A model generated the notes under the pieces. The model did not search any database. It was not told the DNA's origin and worked only from the letters and a program-made list of their open reading frames with translations. A stretch of 64,000 bases of DNA. Source: Eupeodes corollae. Taxonomy: Eukaryota > Arthropoda > Insecta > Diptera > Syrphidae. Location of the stretch: positions 62,700,991 to 62,764,990 of the forward strand of contig NC_079149.1 in NCBI RefSeq assembly GCF_945859685.1, written 5' to 3'. Below are positions 35,400-46,461 of this stretch, piece after piece (the stretch's first letter is position 1; each line of letters begins with the position of its first letter). The position numbers were made by a program, and so were the translations under genes.

Positions 35400-36470
35400 A
35401 GATTAAATCGGAAGCTTTATCTTTGAATCAGAACAGCTTTTTAATTTTGGAAATAAAAATACTGTGATTAACCGTATCAAAGGCTTTCGAAAAGTCAAGT
35501 AATCCTAAAAGGGATACTTGATCATGGTCAATAGCACATTTAAGATCATCAGTTACTTTAATGATAGCAGACACACAACTGTGATTTATTGTAAAACCCG
35601 ATTGGTTAACACATAAGAGATTGTTATTTTTTATAAAATTCGTGATCTGACTATGTAAAATGTTTTCTAAGACTCTTGAAATAAAATAAAAAATAATAAG
35701 AATCGAAATTGGTCTGTATTCGGGAGATGTTAAGCGAAAGCGAGTAGCAGGTTTATTGATCACAGGAATTACTTTTGCAACTGTCCAGGAATAAGGAAAA
35801 GAGCCTGTCGTAATGATTGTATTGAAAATATGCGTAATGGTGGGAAGTATGTGAGGAAGTATTATTTGAATAACGAGGGGTGAATTTCATTAAAACTCAT
35901 CGGCTTAGATTTAATTTTTAAAATATTTTTTACTATAAATAGGCTTTGTCAACTGGGTGAAATTCAAAGGAATTTAAGCTCGGATCCACTGGCTCCATAT
36001 CATTAGCTATTTCTACCTCATTGAAAGATTCAGACTTGACTTTCGCAAAATCTATATGAAGAGCATCAGGATTAATGTTTTCAGGGTATTTTCCTTTCAA
36101 TGGTCTTACTCCAAGATCTCGTATATTTTTCCAGAGTGTGTCAGAAGGTAGATCTTTCCTCAATCCTTTCCTTCCCTTATTTTAATGCGTGCTTTGCTTC
36201 GAAAGTCACGAAAAGTATTATGAAATTCAGTCAATCGAAAACGTTTACATTGTTTGTAAGCTAAAAAAGTCCCGTTGCTTCATTAGTTCCTTAATTTCAA
36301 GAGAAAACCAAGAATTGTGCTTGTGATTGACCACTTTTGTTTTAAGCTTCACATGCTTATCGAATAAACTATGAATAGAATTTTCTAAGAACCAAACCTG
36401 GTCATCGGCGGAAGCCATAAAATACATTTGTTGCCAGTTAATTTAAAATATATCGTGTTCCAGTTGAGCC
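35400..36470 (-). pseudogene. Jockey-type non-LTR retrotransposon remnant
   Basis: Minus-strand pieces: 36427-36245 pre-RT linker (LKTKVVNHKHNSWFSLEIKE); 36163-35933 linker continued; 35763-35428 fingers/palm (SPEYRPISILIIF, NQSGFTINHSCVSAI, LLGLLDFSKAFDTVNHSIF). D-x-SKAFD is the first catalytic block; the YADD block is absent because the copy stops near 35400. Frames are broken between pieces. Confidence 0.8.
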
Positions 36471-36829
36471 TAGTGAATATTTTTAAAATCTCTAAATTCA
36501 ATAGTAGTGGCTACCGCTCTCGGAGGAATAAAATCAAAGGTAGCAAAAATTAAATCAAAACTAATTGATAATTTGCCAGTAGAAAAGAAAAGAGACTCTC
36601 TGAATTAAGTCAACTACAGACTTATAAGTCTCTTGAATATCGCCTATAAGATTTTTTCTGCCGTATAATGACAACGTCTAAAGCTATTCGTCAATAACCT
36701 GATAGGTCCATATGGCTTCAAATCTCAGATATCTAAACCATTGACCAAATATTCCCATTACGGCAGCTCCTGGACAAAACTCATTAATTTCAAATCGATA
36801 CTCTTCATCTCTTTATCCTTTTAAAAACC

Positions 36830-37325
36830 ACATATGACAATATCTATAGAGAAGAAACTTACAAAGCTATGTATGTATATATTTTACATTCCTGTCGAAG
36901 TGGTCCTTATGTGCAGAATGACGATTAAGAATGCACGCTTCTCTACCAAGATCGGAAAAGATCTCATTGATGCTTCTGATGTTAAAAAAGGTTTTACACA
37001 AAGCGATGTCACGTGACTTCTTTAACAATATTCTCTAAGGAATTGTCTAATTTTCAACCTTCAACACTACAGGCACAATCTTCTAAGTTTTCGTCCCATT
37101 ATTTGGATACGCCGATAATATTGAATATCATAGCGTGATGTCAGTGGCACGTTTTTGAGTATTGCGACAGAAGCGGAGAAGATGGGTTTAGTGATCAATT
37201 GGGGCAAGACCAAGTATATGCTGTCATCAAGAAAGGGAATTAAGGGACGACCTGTTGGACAAAACTATAATTTTAAGGTAGTTGATGACTTTGTTTACCA
37301 AGGCACAGCTATATCGAGCCCTTCC
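36830..37325 (+). pseudogene. RTE-like reverse transcriptase fragment, plus strand
   Basis: Plus-strand pieces: KIGKDLIDASDVKKGFTQSD (the 'FDVKKGFRQGD' block), a garbled YADD region near 37108 ('YADNIEY'), then LSIATEAEKMGLVINWGKTK and NFKVVDDFVYQGTAIS, matching the 28741 family. It breaks off at about 37320, where a MITE-like inverted repeat begins. Catalytic YADD is lost. Confidence 0.75.
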
Positions 37326-37540
37326 CGCCATTTTGTCGTAAGCGACATTTTCAAATAAAATTTTCTAGTACACATAGAACCTTGAAGGTTATTGTCATGT
37401 CTTAACTTAAGCATAATTAATAATTTCCAATACTGACTATGGGTAGAAGTTGTTTCAAGGACCAACAGTAAGCTTTTGTTTTGTCGTTTACGATAACATT
37501 TATTTTGGCGCTTACGATAAATTGGCGGGAAGGGCTGGAT
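37319..37540. mobile_element. Short MITE-like element with roughly 27-bp terminal inverted repeats
   Basis: The left end AGCCCTTCCCGCCATTTTGT, continuing CGTAAGCG, is mirrored at the right by CGCTTACGATAAATTGGCGG, continuing GAAGGGCT, with only a few mismatches. The element is about 220 bp, non-coding, and follows directly on the RTE fragment. No target-site duplication could be fixed, so the class is unknown. Confidence 0.65.
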
Positions 37541-37613
37541 ATATTTATACAACAATACCAGCACATCAAACGGGTATCGATCGAACTAACCTAGTCGAAC
37601 TGCAGTACCTACC

Positions 37614-38053
37614 GTTCATAAACGTCAGACTGTATGTCGTCAGCGTCTAGCAGATTGTACAGCTGAAATTGTTTGGCTGCAGAAAGAGTGGGAATTATTA
37701 AAAAAATGTTTACAACAACAAGAAGGACGAAGCGGCACTGACTCGTAAAGAATGTACATAAGTAATGGCAAATATTTTGCTGATTTTTTTGATAAAAATA
37801 TTTGTTTTTAAGGGGATGATCAAAGTACTGCAGGTACTGGGTGGACAACTAACCACAATCAACTTTAAATTACAAAGCAAATAAGCATGAAAATGGAATT
37901 CAATGCTGGAAAGAAAAAAATTACACTGTGGAGGACGCTTGCATCTGGGATAAAGGAAATCTATCCATTTTTCGGCATTGGAGTCGATGATGAAAAAATA
38001 AATTCGTTTAACAAAATTTGTTTGACAGCCATTTTTCTCTGACGTTTATGAAC
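37614..38053. mobile_element. Possible MITE with 16-bp perfect inverted ends
   Basis: GTTCATAAACGTCAGA at 37614-37629 is the exact complement of TCTGACGTTTATGAAC at 38038-38053, enclosing about 440 bp of non-coding sequence. No flanking duplication seen. A related word ('tctgcgtttatgaatatacc') lies just downstream near 38175. Confidence 0.4.
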
Positions 38054-39568
38054 TCTGTTTACATACAAATCGGACTAAGTCAGACCCTTATGTTTACTGC
38101 AGACATTCTGCATTGGGCATCCGTTCACAAATGCATCAGAAAAGAAATGCAATTATTGTACTAACGCAAATTTTCTGCGTTTATGAATATACCCTAACTC
38201 TTGCAAATTACTTCTGCTTTCGACTTAGAAGGTAGTTGAATATAAAGTCATTTTTTCGAGCAACTAAAGTCACCCTCTATATCCCGGTTCCTTAAATATA
38301 GCTCTGAGGCGTGTAAGTTATCAAGGCAAGATGAGAACGTCTTAGAATTCTTCGAATGAAAAATTCTTCGGGTGATTTTTGGAAGAAAAAATGACAAACT
38401 TTACGGGCTGAAAACGTGTGTTGGTGAGAGCCTAATTTCTTCCCGCACTGTAGCACCACCTTAAATAATTAATGATTGCAAAGCAAATGTTGTCTACTTT
38501 TATACTATCATACCTGTAGTCTTTTGTCGTTGCAATTCGAGTACTTAAAGTCAAAAATGTGTAATATCGTTTTTTGCTGTTATTGTCATACCTTCTATCA
38601 AAAAAATAAATTTTAATCTCATTCATTCTTTTGTGCGAGTAATTTTAGGGATGAAGGTCCTAGATGTTATTCATAATTTCAAACTTTTATACTGTCTAAA
38701 TACTGGGCTGTATTTTCGTTCCGATTCCACCAAACCCTTTGTTATAAGATAACAATTTCAAAGTCTGTTCTTAACCATCTTTTGCCTGACAATCGTTAAG
38801 AACCAAATTCGAACTTAACATTTTTTTTCTACAGCATTTTCTTTCACCCTTTGCTTTTCAGCCTTCCCTTGAATGTAATCTTTCATATTCGTTGCTTGAT
38901 CTGACCATAACAAGAAAAAAAAAAATTATTTACAAACGCCTATAAGAAGAATGGCTATTTATCTGCAGCAAGATATTTTCTGCTGCCCAAATATATTATG
39001 TACAAATTCAATATTTTTATGACCTGTCCTCTCCGCACATCATCATATCATAAAAAATAAGTCAAGAAAGTAAAAAAATATATGTAATATCAACACAAAT
39101 CTACTTGAGGAATTTCAATATACACAGGACACACAGCAGATTGTATTTTGTCCACTATAAGAAAGTAGCACCATCTTTATTTTATGATTATAATATGCAA
39201 ACCAAAGGACATTTGTATCGAACCACATATTGGCTATTCCTTCACCGAACTTCATGTTAGTGATTTTTATGATAATTATGGGTTGCAGGCGAAAAATTTA
39301 TTGTTTTGCGGAGACCATAAAATGAATACAGACAATATGTAATTATATAGTTTCCTGTTTTGAAGCTTCTGAGTTATGTTACATCCGTATTCCGTTTAGG
39401 TATATCGCAAAAGATTTATATCGAAAACAAGAAGGTTTGAGAGACTCCATCATCCGATTAAATGTTTAGTTTTGAAATAGGGCTAGTTTACTGCCCATGA
39501 TCTTTTTCTATAAATCAATACATTATTTTATAGAACGGCTATCCATAGCTTGACGCATCCCCAAAATC
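38054..39568. other. Gene-free stretch
   Basis: No supported feature. A piece near 38330-38440 ('gaattcttcgaatgaaaaat', 'gggtgatttttgg') resembles the RTE-like family's C-terminal region, but too weakly to annotate. Confidence 0.35.
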
Positions 39569-39703
39569 ATGGAAAATGCATTCCCGTTTGACTGTCACCG
39601 CCCGTCGTCGTCGCTGCTGCCGCCGCCACCGCGCCATTGCCGCCACTGCCCTCCAGATCCCGGACTCCGGATCGAATTTATTTATTGCTTTGCTCCTTCT
39701 TAA
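39569..39703 (+). other. GC-rich trinucleotide island with a 44-codon ORF
   Basis: A block at about 39595-39670 is far richer in G+C than the surroundings and made of CCG/TCG/CTG-type triplets. A plus-strand ORF from ATG at 39569 to TAA at 39701-39703 begins MENAFPFDCHRPSSSLLPPP. On the opposite strand an open frame reads LEGSGGNGAVAAAAATTTGG, a homopolymeric Ala/Thr/Gly composition common in fly regulatory proteins. Whether either strand is coding is undecided. Confidence 0.35.
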
Positions 39704-40254
39704 AAAAATAAAAATAAAGGGATGCGAGAAGAAATAACTTCAAAAAGGAAACAACAAAAATCAAACAATAGATAATAAAAAACACCATTTGGCGATTAAG
39801 GGACGAGATTAAAAAATTTATTGCCAAAATATGTATGGACGGTCCAGCTTTGGCAGACAAAACATGTCAAAAGTTTTTCTGAAAATGTCGTCAGTCAATC
39901 GAGTGATTTACTGAGCAGATGTTCCTGTATTGGCAAAGGGAGTTAGTTGTGTGACCCAAAATTTACCATGTCAAGGGCTGTTTTTCTTTTTCTTTTTCTT
40001 TTTCTTTATTTTTGTTTTGCTTCTTCTTATCAATGTAAATTATAAGAAAATTCCCAATGATAGGATTGCATAGATTGTAAGGAAACTAATTTTGAAAAAC
40101 CATTTTAAAGTTAATTTGACTTCAAAATATAGCAATTTAGTTAAATCTGTCGATGTAATAAGAAGTTCAGATATTTTTGAAAAAGAGGCACACTGCCTAT
40201 TTGTCTTGCTTAAAAGGTTTGTAGGTTTTTGTGTCTTGTTAAAAAAGTTGTCAA
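39704..40254. other. Gene-free stretch
   Basis: Contains a (CTTTT)n run at about 39982-40015; otherwise nothing recognised. Confidence 0.4.
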
Positions 40255-41740
40255 TTGAATTACTCTAAGAAATTTAAAAAATAACCAACAATATTTTGCA
40301 TATACAGGGTCCGGCAAAAAAACCTCCTGTATTTTTAGACTTTATATTTAAATCTATTTATAGATAAAATGGTATTCCGGGTATAGATAGATAGAGGTCT
40401 ACGTGCCATTTTTAGTAATCATAATGGCGTGGCACGGTGAGCATCGCGCATTTGTCGTAGAGGAATATATCCTTAATGGTGGTCCTGCGATTACTACTCA
40501 GCGAGTATTTCGCATTCGATTTCAACTTGGACGACATGATTCTGTTCCGGATAGAAAATCAATTCAAGTTTGGTTATCAAACTTTAGGGCACTCAGGAAG
40601 TGGCTAAAGAGAAAATCGTCTGACCGACCTTTAACCGCAACAACGCAGAATAATGTGGCACGTGTAAGTTCGTCTATCCAGCAATGTTTGAGGCTTTCAG
40701 CACTTAAACATGCAGCTGCCCTTGGATTGTCTGATATCATCATATGCATCCCTACAAAATGATCATCGCACAAGAATTAAGTGAGAGAGATTTTGAAACT
40801 CGTAATGCTCTTTGTGAAGACATTCTTCAAAACATTCCCGTTGGTGCTGTTTTAATTTCGTCTGACGAGGCCCATTTCCATTTATCAGGTATTGTTAATA
40901 AACAAAAACCGTCAAGAAATTCATCAACGAACACTTCACAGCCCTTATGTGACAGTTTTGTGTGCTGTTGCTGGTGTGTTAGGTCCGTATTTTTTCGAAG
41001 AAAATGGGCAAAAAGTTGTTACAGTAAATTCGGATCGCTACTGTCCAACAAAACTTAAACCAGTTTAATAGCACCCACAAAGAAGTCTGGTTCCAGCAAG
41101 ATGGAGCCACATCACACACTTCACGGCGTTTACTAACCATTATGAGAAATATGTTTCCAGGGCATTTTCTTTCTTTACAGGAGACGTTAACTGGCCACCA
41201 AGGTCCCCAAATTTATTATCTTGTGATTTTTTCTCTGTGGACATTTAAAGGCTCAAGTCTACACTCATCTTTGGAAGCACTTAAGGAGGCAATCACTCAG
41301 GAAGTGGCATTATTAAAATCTGCTAAATTGTTTATTTATTTGTCATTGCCTTTTAAAATATGTTCGATCTTTTTGCCGGACCCTGTAATTTGGTTTTAAA
41401 ACCTAATTTTATTAGCGAGATTTTTAGTCGAAAACTAATTTTTACCAATTTTAGTAGCATTTTTTAAAAGTATTTATATCTTATATAAACAAATAAAAAT
41501 TGGATGGACATTTTTTATTTTTGAAAAAGATATTTGAGTCGAAAGTACATTTTTACCAAGTTTTAGTAATGTTTTGATTTCAGTTTTTTTATTTTTTGTA
41601 AAAAACTGTCAATTCGATTTTATTTGTAGATACATTTTACTAGAAGTCAAAAAACGTTATTCTGCGTTCCATAGAATTATTTTGGAAATAATATCATTTT
41701 TTGTTCGTAAAATATTCGGACAAATTAAAAAATTAGTGGA
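40255..41740 (+). repeat. Family X copy split by a mariner-type element
   Basis: The left part, 'aagaaatttaaaaaataacc' to 'caatattttgca' (40266-40304), and the right part, 'attagcgagatttttagtcg' and 'ctgtcaattcgattttattt' (41385-41740), align in order with the copy at 2285-2640. The transposon at 40305-41385 sits between them. Ends A and B are not recognisable, so this is a fragment. Confidence 0.65.
40305..41385 (+). mobile_element. Tc1/mariner-type transposon with intact TIRs, dead transposase
   Basis: Element of 1081 bp. CAGGGTCCGGCAAAAA begins the left end and its exact complement ends the right end. TA flanks both sides (40303-40304, 41386-41387), the Tc1/mariner target duplication. The transposase is read in pieces: 40424-40762 has EHRAFVVEEYILNGG (N-terminal HTH); from 40742 HPYKMIIAQELSERDFETRN and SSDEAHFHLSG (first Asp); then HSPYVTVLCAVAGVLGPYFF; WFQQDGATSHTSRR (second Asp); NWPPRSPNLLSCDFFLW (third acidic residue, Asp). 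About 41 residues separate the last two Asp residues, the DD41D pattern described for the rosa group. At least three frameshifts or deletions kill the ORF. Confidence 0.9.
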
Positions 41741-43179
41741 AAGTGCCCTCGATGTGCCGTGCGTAGGAATTTTGGACTTACATACATATAGCTCAAAAAC
41801 AAACAGGCTGCCACAGAAAAGTAAATCTTAAGCGTCAGAAAATATTGTAGATGAGATCCACTCCATTACTGGGGTAACAAAAACAATAGTTAATTATTAA
41901 GCTATTAATTAATTTATGTAAGCCCCAGGAATCCAGAGTTGATTTTGTCCCATTACCCATTTTGTGAAGCAGTCAAATTTAAGAATCTAATGGGCTTCTT
42001 GTTACATGTAAGCAAAGGCTTATTATGGATTATAGATTTCAATAATATGAAAATAAAGGCAAAAGCTGTCGGAACTTGAAAGTTTCAGCATCTCCCGATC
42101 CCCTAAGACAAGCACATGTTACGACTCGTTATATTTTTATTGAAACGAACTTTTCAATTGATTTAAAGTAGTTTAATTTTGTTTGCATAAAAATAGCATA
42201 GTTTTTAATTAACAATAACATAGTACAATTTGATTAAAGATTGATACAAAAAAAGTAAGTATAAGACTCAGGTGGTTTTATAAAGACTACGAAATATCTA
42301 TTTGACTTAAACTAAAATAATCAAGTTTTTTTCTGGAATATGAATTGTTTATGATTTTGCTTTCTACGCCTAAAAAATAAATGTTTTCTTCTGTTTTTTA
42401 ATCTTTATTCTCTTTTAATTTTAAGAAAATAAACCACTTTCCTAATGAATGTACTTGGATGTACTTATTAGTGTAATGGTTGGATTGGAACTAGCTTATA
42501 AAATGTTTTAATACAAGCAGATTATGCAAAAATGGCATTGCAAATAGTTTCTGAGTAAAACCATCAGAACTCTAACTGGGAAATGGAGTTCATGTATGGC
42601 CTCATTCGGGTGTTCTTTATAGAACGGCCCACAGCAGCAATAGCATCTTCTGCACGCCACGCACTGTACAGCCTCTCTGAGGATGCGAATTATCCACTAG
42701 AGTGGATAATTTGATCGATTTTTTCGATCACCATTTATATTAACACAGTCTTCCCAGAACAGTCTCAATTCATTTAATTTGGGTTACTATACGAGTTACT
42801 AAAAACTAAAGAAAAACAAATTCAAGAATATAGTTCTGAAAATTCAATATGAATTTATTACGACAGATGTCGGTCTGGAGACTTTTTATAAACCCAAGAA
42901 AGCAACAAAGAAATGGTCTTGCAGATAGTAGTGGCAAAGAAATATTTCCATATCACAAGTATAAATCTAAGATTTTAAAATTCAGCATTATTCACTTAAA
43001 TCGCTAGCTTTAGGCATATAGATGACTGCATTCTGTTAGGAAATCAATCTAAGTGCACAAAATCCACAAGGTTTGTTGTAGTTCGCCTGCTGGCTAAAAT
43101 GTCCTCTTTTAGTCTATCCATTGTATAATTAATAATATTTTAAATTTGTGTGCCCGTCGGTAGCCTCAATTGATAACTC
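41741..43179. other. Gene-free stretch
   Basis: No exon or known repeat recognised. A small local palindromic region at about 42705-42730 ('gataatttgatcgatttttt'). Confidence 0.4.
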
Positions 43180-43880
43180 TGAAAGTTTAACACACCATTA
43201 ATAAAAACATTTTGTGTAAGAAAAACAAAATTTAAAGTCAATATCTTTCTTTGTTTTTATAGTACTTAAGTTGAAATTAATGTCTTATTATTTTTAGTTT
43301 GTTTTCGAAGTTCGCAAACTAGATATTTTTCAAAAATTAATTAAAAGTTAACAACAAACAATTACATATAATAAAATAAGTTTGATTTCAACAACTTTTC
43401 TTGTTCCTGCGATTTTTAGTCGTAAAAAGCAATTTACATCAATTTATACAAAAAACGTTTTTTTATGATTTTTTTTTTAATATATACCTACTAGTTTGGT
43501 ATCACCTCACAAAATACAGTAACAAAATTTATAGCAGTCGCTGGCCTTATTGGTTCACGATATATTAGGGGTAAACCAAATTTTTCACTTTGTTTTTTAA
43601 ATTTCTGTAGTTAAAAAAAAACACTCGCCCAATTTGTTTGAAAGACTTTTAGTTATTTATTCAATCTACGATAATTTTTAGCATCTATGTAAATATAACA
43701 ATTTATTTGAAGCCAATATTTCTGACGGTTGTTAAAACAACGAAATATACCCCGTACTATCTCTTAAAATCTTTATTTAGATTCAAAGAACTTTAAAAGT
43801 CGAGAAATGTCAAAATTTTCAATTCGAAAAATCTCACCGATTACAACAATTTCAATGGGAATGTATTAAATAGTTTAACC
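43180..43880 (+). repeat. Family X repeat, old diverged copy
   Basis: Internal and end-A blocks remain: 'gcgatttttagtcgtaaaaa' near 43415, 'gtatcacctcacaaaata' near 43499, 'acttttagttatttattcaa', then 'aactttaaaagtcgagaaat' and 'gtcaaaattttcaattcg' at 43785-43830. The terminal block is decayed ('aatgggaatgtattaaat'). The CGTACG tract is lost. Confidence 0.6.
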
Positions 43881-43934
43881 AAGGTTAGAAAAATGTTAAG
43901 AGATGAACAGAAGGTGTGTGGATAATTTTGTTAG

Positions 43935-44520
43935 TACTTGAAGTATTATTTATTTATTTATTTGCATATATTTCATCAAGTGGAGTACACAGCTCTTATA
44001 AAAGTACTAATTACAAAATTCTAAATAATAATAATAAACATTAAAAAAAAATGTATGTGACACTAAAATATCTAAACTAAAACATTGAAAAAAATCTACA
44101 ATTTTATTTTTACACACTGAATGTGCCTATCTTAAACAACTGGAAATTGGTTCATTTTAGCCATAATTTACTCTGTGTTGAGAAACACGGAAGGTATCAA
44201 AGACTTTTAAAGTGTACCCCGGATAAGCAAAACAAACCTTGCTTAGCAAAAATGGACAATCAATTTTAGAATTTATTATGCCTCAATAAACAATGCATTA
44301 AAATATTTCCGTCAGATTTCAAGACTTTGTAATCCAAAATAGACCTCACGTACATATGAGAAATACAGGTTCTTAAGAGCGAAGGGATCCTTAAATTCCT
44401 TTGAATTTCTTCTAATAAAATCTAACATAGAACTTGATTTGGCTATATGATAGTCTATGTGACTATTAAAACTGAACTTAGTGTAAAATATTACACCTAG
44501 ATCCTTTTTTTCTTTAATTT
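43935..44520 (-). pseudogene. Jockey-type reverse transcriptase thumb fragment
   Basis: Minus-strand frame from about 44515 reads KEKKDLGVIFYTKFSFNSHI, DYHIAKSSSMLDFIRRNSKE and FALKNLYFSYVRE, the 'LGV.FD.KL.F..HI' thumb block of Jockey-type RTs. The 3' end is an A/TAAA-rich tail at 43940-43965. 5'-truncated where the next non-LTR element begins. Confidence 0.7.
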
Positions 44521-44559
44521 TATATAGATAGACAGGTTTTATTTTTATTTATTTATTAT

Positions 44560-45740
44560 TTATTTATTTTCGCAAAAAGTGGACAGTATCCTCTCTTTCT
44601 GATAGGTTGCAGTGTTGCACAGCACATATTACACTCTAGGGGTAAATCAGGTCTGTGTGGAATGAAATTAAAATCCACGTAGTCTGACCATTTTTTTTTT
44701 TATTTTTTTAGTCTGACCATTATAGAAATCACACTGACATTATTGGAATCCTTAAAATAGTTGTTCTCTGCAAGGTTATGATTTAGTCTGCTGTAAGTAG
44801 TTGTTCTGTACAAGGAATTAGATGCTTCAGCATTATATTCACCTCTACATTTCTCATCAACCTTTGAAATGACTTCATACAAGATATGTTTAGCGGTTGT
44901 TAAATCCTCGATTGGTAAACTAAAATTAATTTTACATTCCTGAGCAAGATCTTGCCACTCTCGATACCAACTATTTTGATCTTGTATCGCTTTTATGGCC
45001 ACTGTTTTCACGACCCGTGAATCATTCATTTTAAAAACGATAAGCAAGAAGCCCGCTTGGAACTTTTATTATTTGATAAATAAAAGAAGAAAGACCCGTT
45101 TTAAGCTTTATTATGTAGTTTGGCGTATTTTTCGACAAATGAAATATTTTTTTTTATAAAGTGCGTTAGGAGTGTTTCAACTGAATTGTACTTTTTACAT
45201 CCCCATACCTGCGATCCATATAAAAGTATGCTCTCAGCTACTGCTTCAAATACTTCAAACTTGCTACTATGTGCTATACATTTAATAATAACAGTTTTCG
45301 ACTTAACCAATTTCTCCTTCAAGTGTTTTTCCATATTTAAATTATTTGTAACAGTAATGCCAAGGTATTTTTCATTTGATGCATTACGTCCACCACCACT
45401 TTTAATAGCCATAACCTTTGATTTATCTACATTATATATTTACTATTAAATTCCCTAAAATTCCCTATTAAAAACCCGGTAAATCATGAGCTGCAGAGTT
45501 CCCGGTGAATGCGCAAAACATGACTATATCGTCTGCGAATAGAAATGCTAAAATCCGCATCCCTGCGAAATCCACTCCACCCGGCAGGTAATCTTAAAGT
45601 TCGGCAAACAAGGTAGGGCTTAATGTGCAACCTTGTCTCACTTACTAAAGCTTAATGTACAACTTTGTCCCACTCTCAATGAGGTTTCAAACCAGTCTGA
45701 AATTTCTTCACCTGTACAACCACCCTTGTTCCTCTATATA
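44560..45740 (-). pseudogene. Non-LTR retrotransposon 3' half (CR1/R1-like group)
   Basis: Minus-strand order: SDWFETSLRVGQSCTLSFSK near 45700 (the 'GCTLSPTLF' palm block, mutated); a frame-shifted YADD-equivalent near 45520; 45412-45101 with NEKYLGITVTNNLNMEKHLK and SILLYGSQVWGCKK (thumb and 'YG.E.WG'); 45047-44700 with QNSWYREWQDLAQECKINFS and YSRLNHNLAENNYFKDSNN; and a last Cys-rich zinc-finger-like stretch near 44640 (LPLECNMCCATLQPI). An AT-rich tail lies near 44525-44570. Several frameshifts; no endonuclease. Confidence 0.75.
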
Positions 45741-46461
45741 GGTGCTCAAGAACGCGACCAAACTTCAACGATGTCCCAAGACTATACAGCCTATAGAATA
45801 GTGCACCTATCTTTATTTTTATCAAGAGTCTTATTTTCTAAGGAATATTCAAAACAAAAAGGTGATGAACGACGACAGAACGTTTATAGGACCAATGAAA
45901 TCGTTCAGGTAAGTAAGCCAGGGTCAGTTCATTGTTCCCTACGGAAAAGAGCCCTTAGTTTTTTATTATACCATTGTCGGGATAAAGAATATTTGCTACT
46001 GTTTGAAAAAGGATAGTTAAATAAAAAACAACTGAAATATTTACAATAAAAAGTTGACAACTCATTTTCAATAGAGTTTTGAGAAATATTTAAGTTCATT
46101 TGACCAAGAAGAATATTAAGGTTATAAAAACTGAAACGGTTGTATCTTCTTAGCACCGTGCGTCGTAAGGTTTCGTATCTGTCATTATTTTATTTTTTAT
46201 TAATATCCAGTTGCATTCCGCCTTTCAAACAAATCGACTGTAATACTCGTTTTTTTAGGAATGCTCACCAATTTTCCCTTGAGCCCAATTTCGGGCGTAC
46301 TTTAAAGTACAGAGATTCTTTCTTTAGTCACACTACATGAATGCGGAATGCCAGACTCAATATTTTCCACCAATGTGCATCGGTAACTCCTTTCTAAACC
46401 TATCCTCCCTTCCTAATTGCTTGCAGTTTGTTTAATAATTATAAGGGTATAAAATTTAAAA
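45741..46461. other. Gene-free stretch
   Basis: Two frames exist on opposite strands (45633-46016 plus; 46156-45929 minus) without recognisable domains. The first overlaps the antisense of the retroelement and is not supported as a gene. Confidence 0.35.

Noticed and set aside
44700..45047. 115-codon ORF as an independent host gene
   Set aside because: It continues the same retrotransposon tail as 45101-45412 and shows the typical Trp-rich C-terminal block of such elements.
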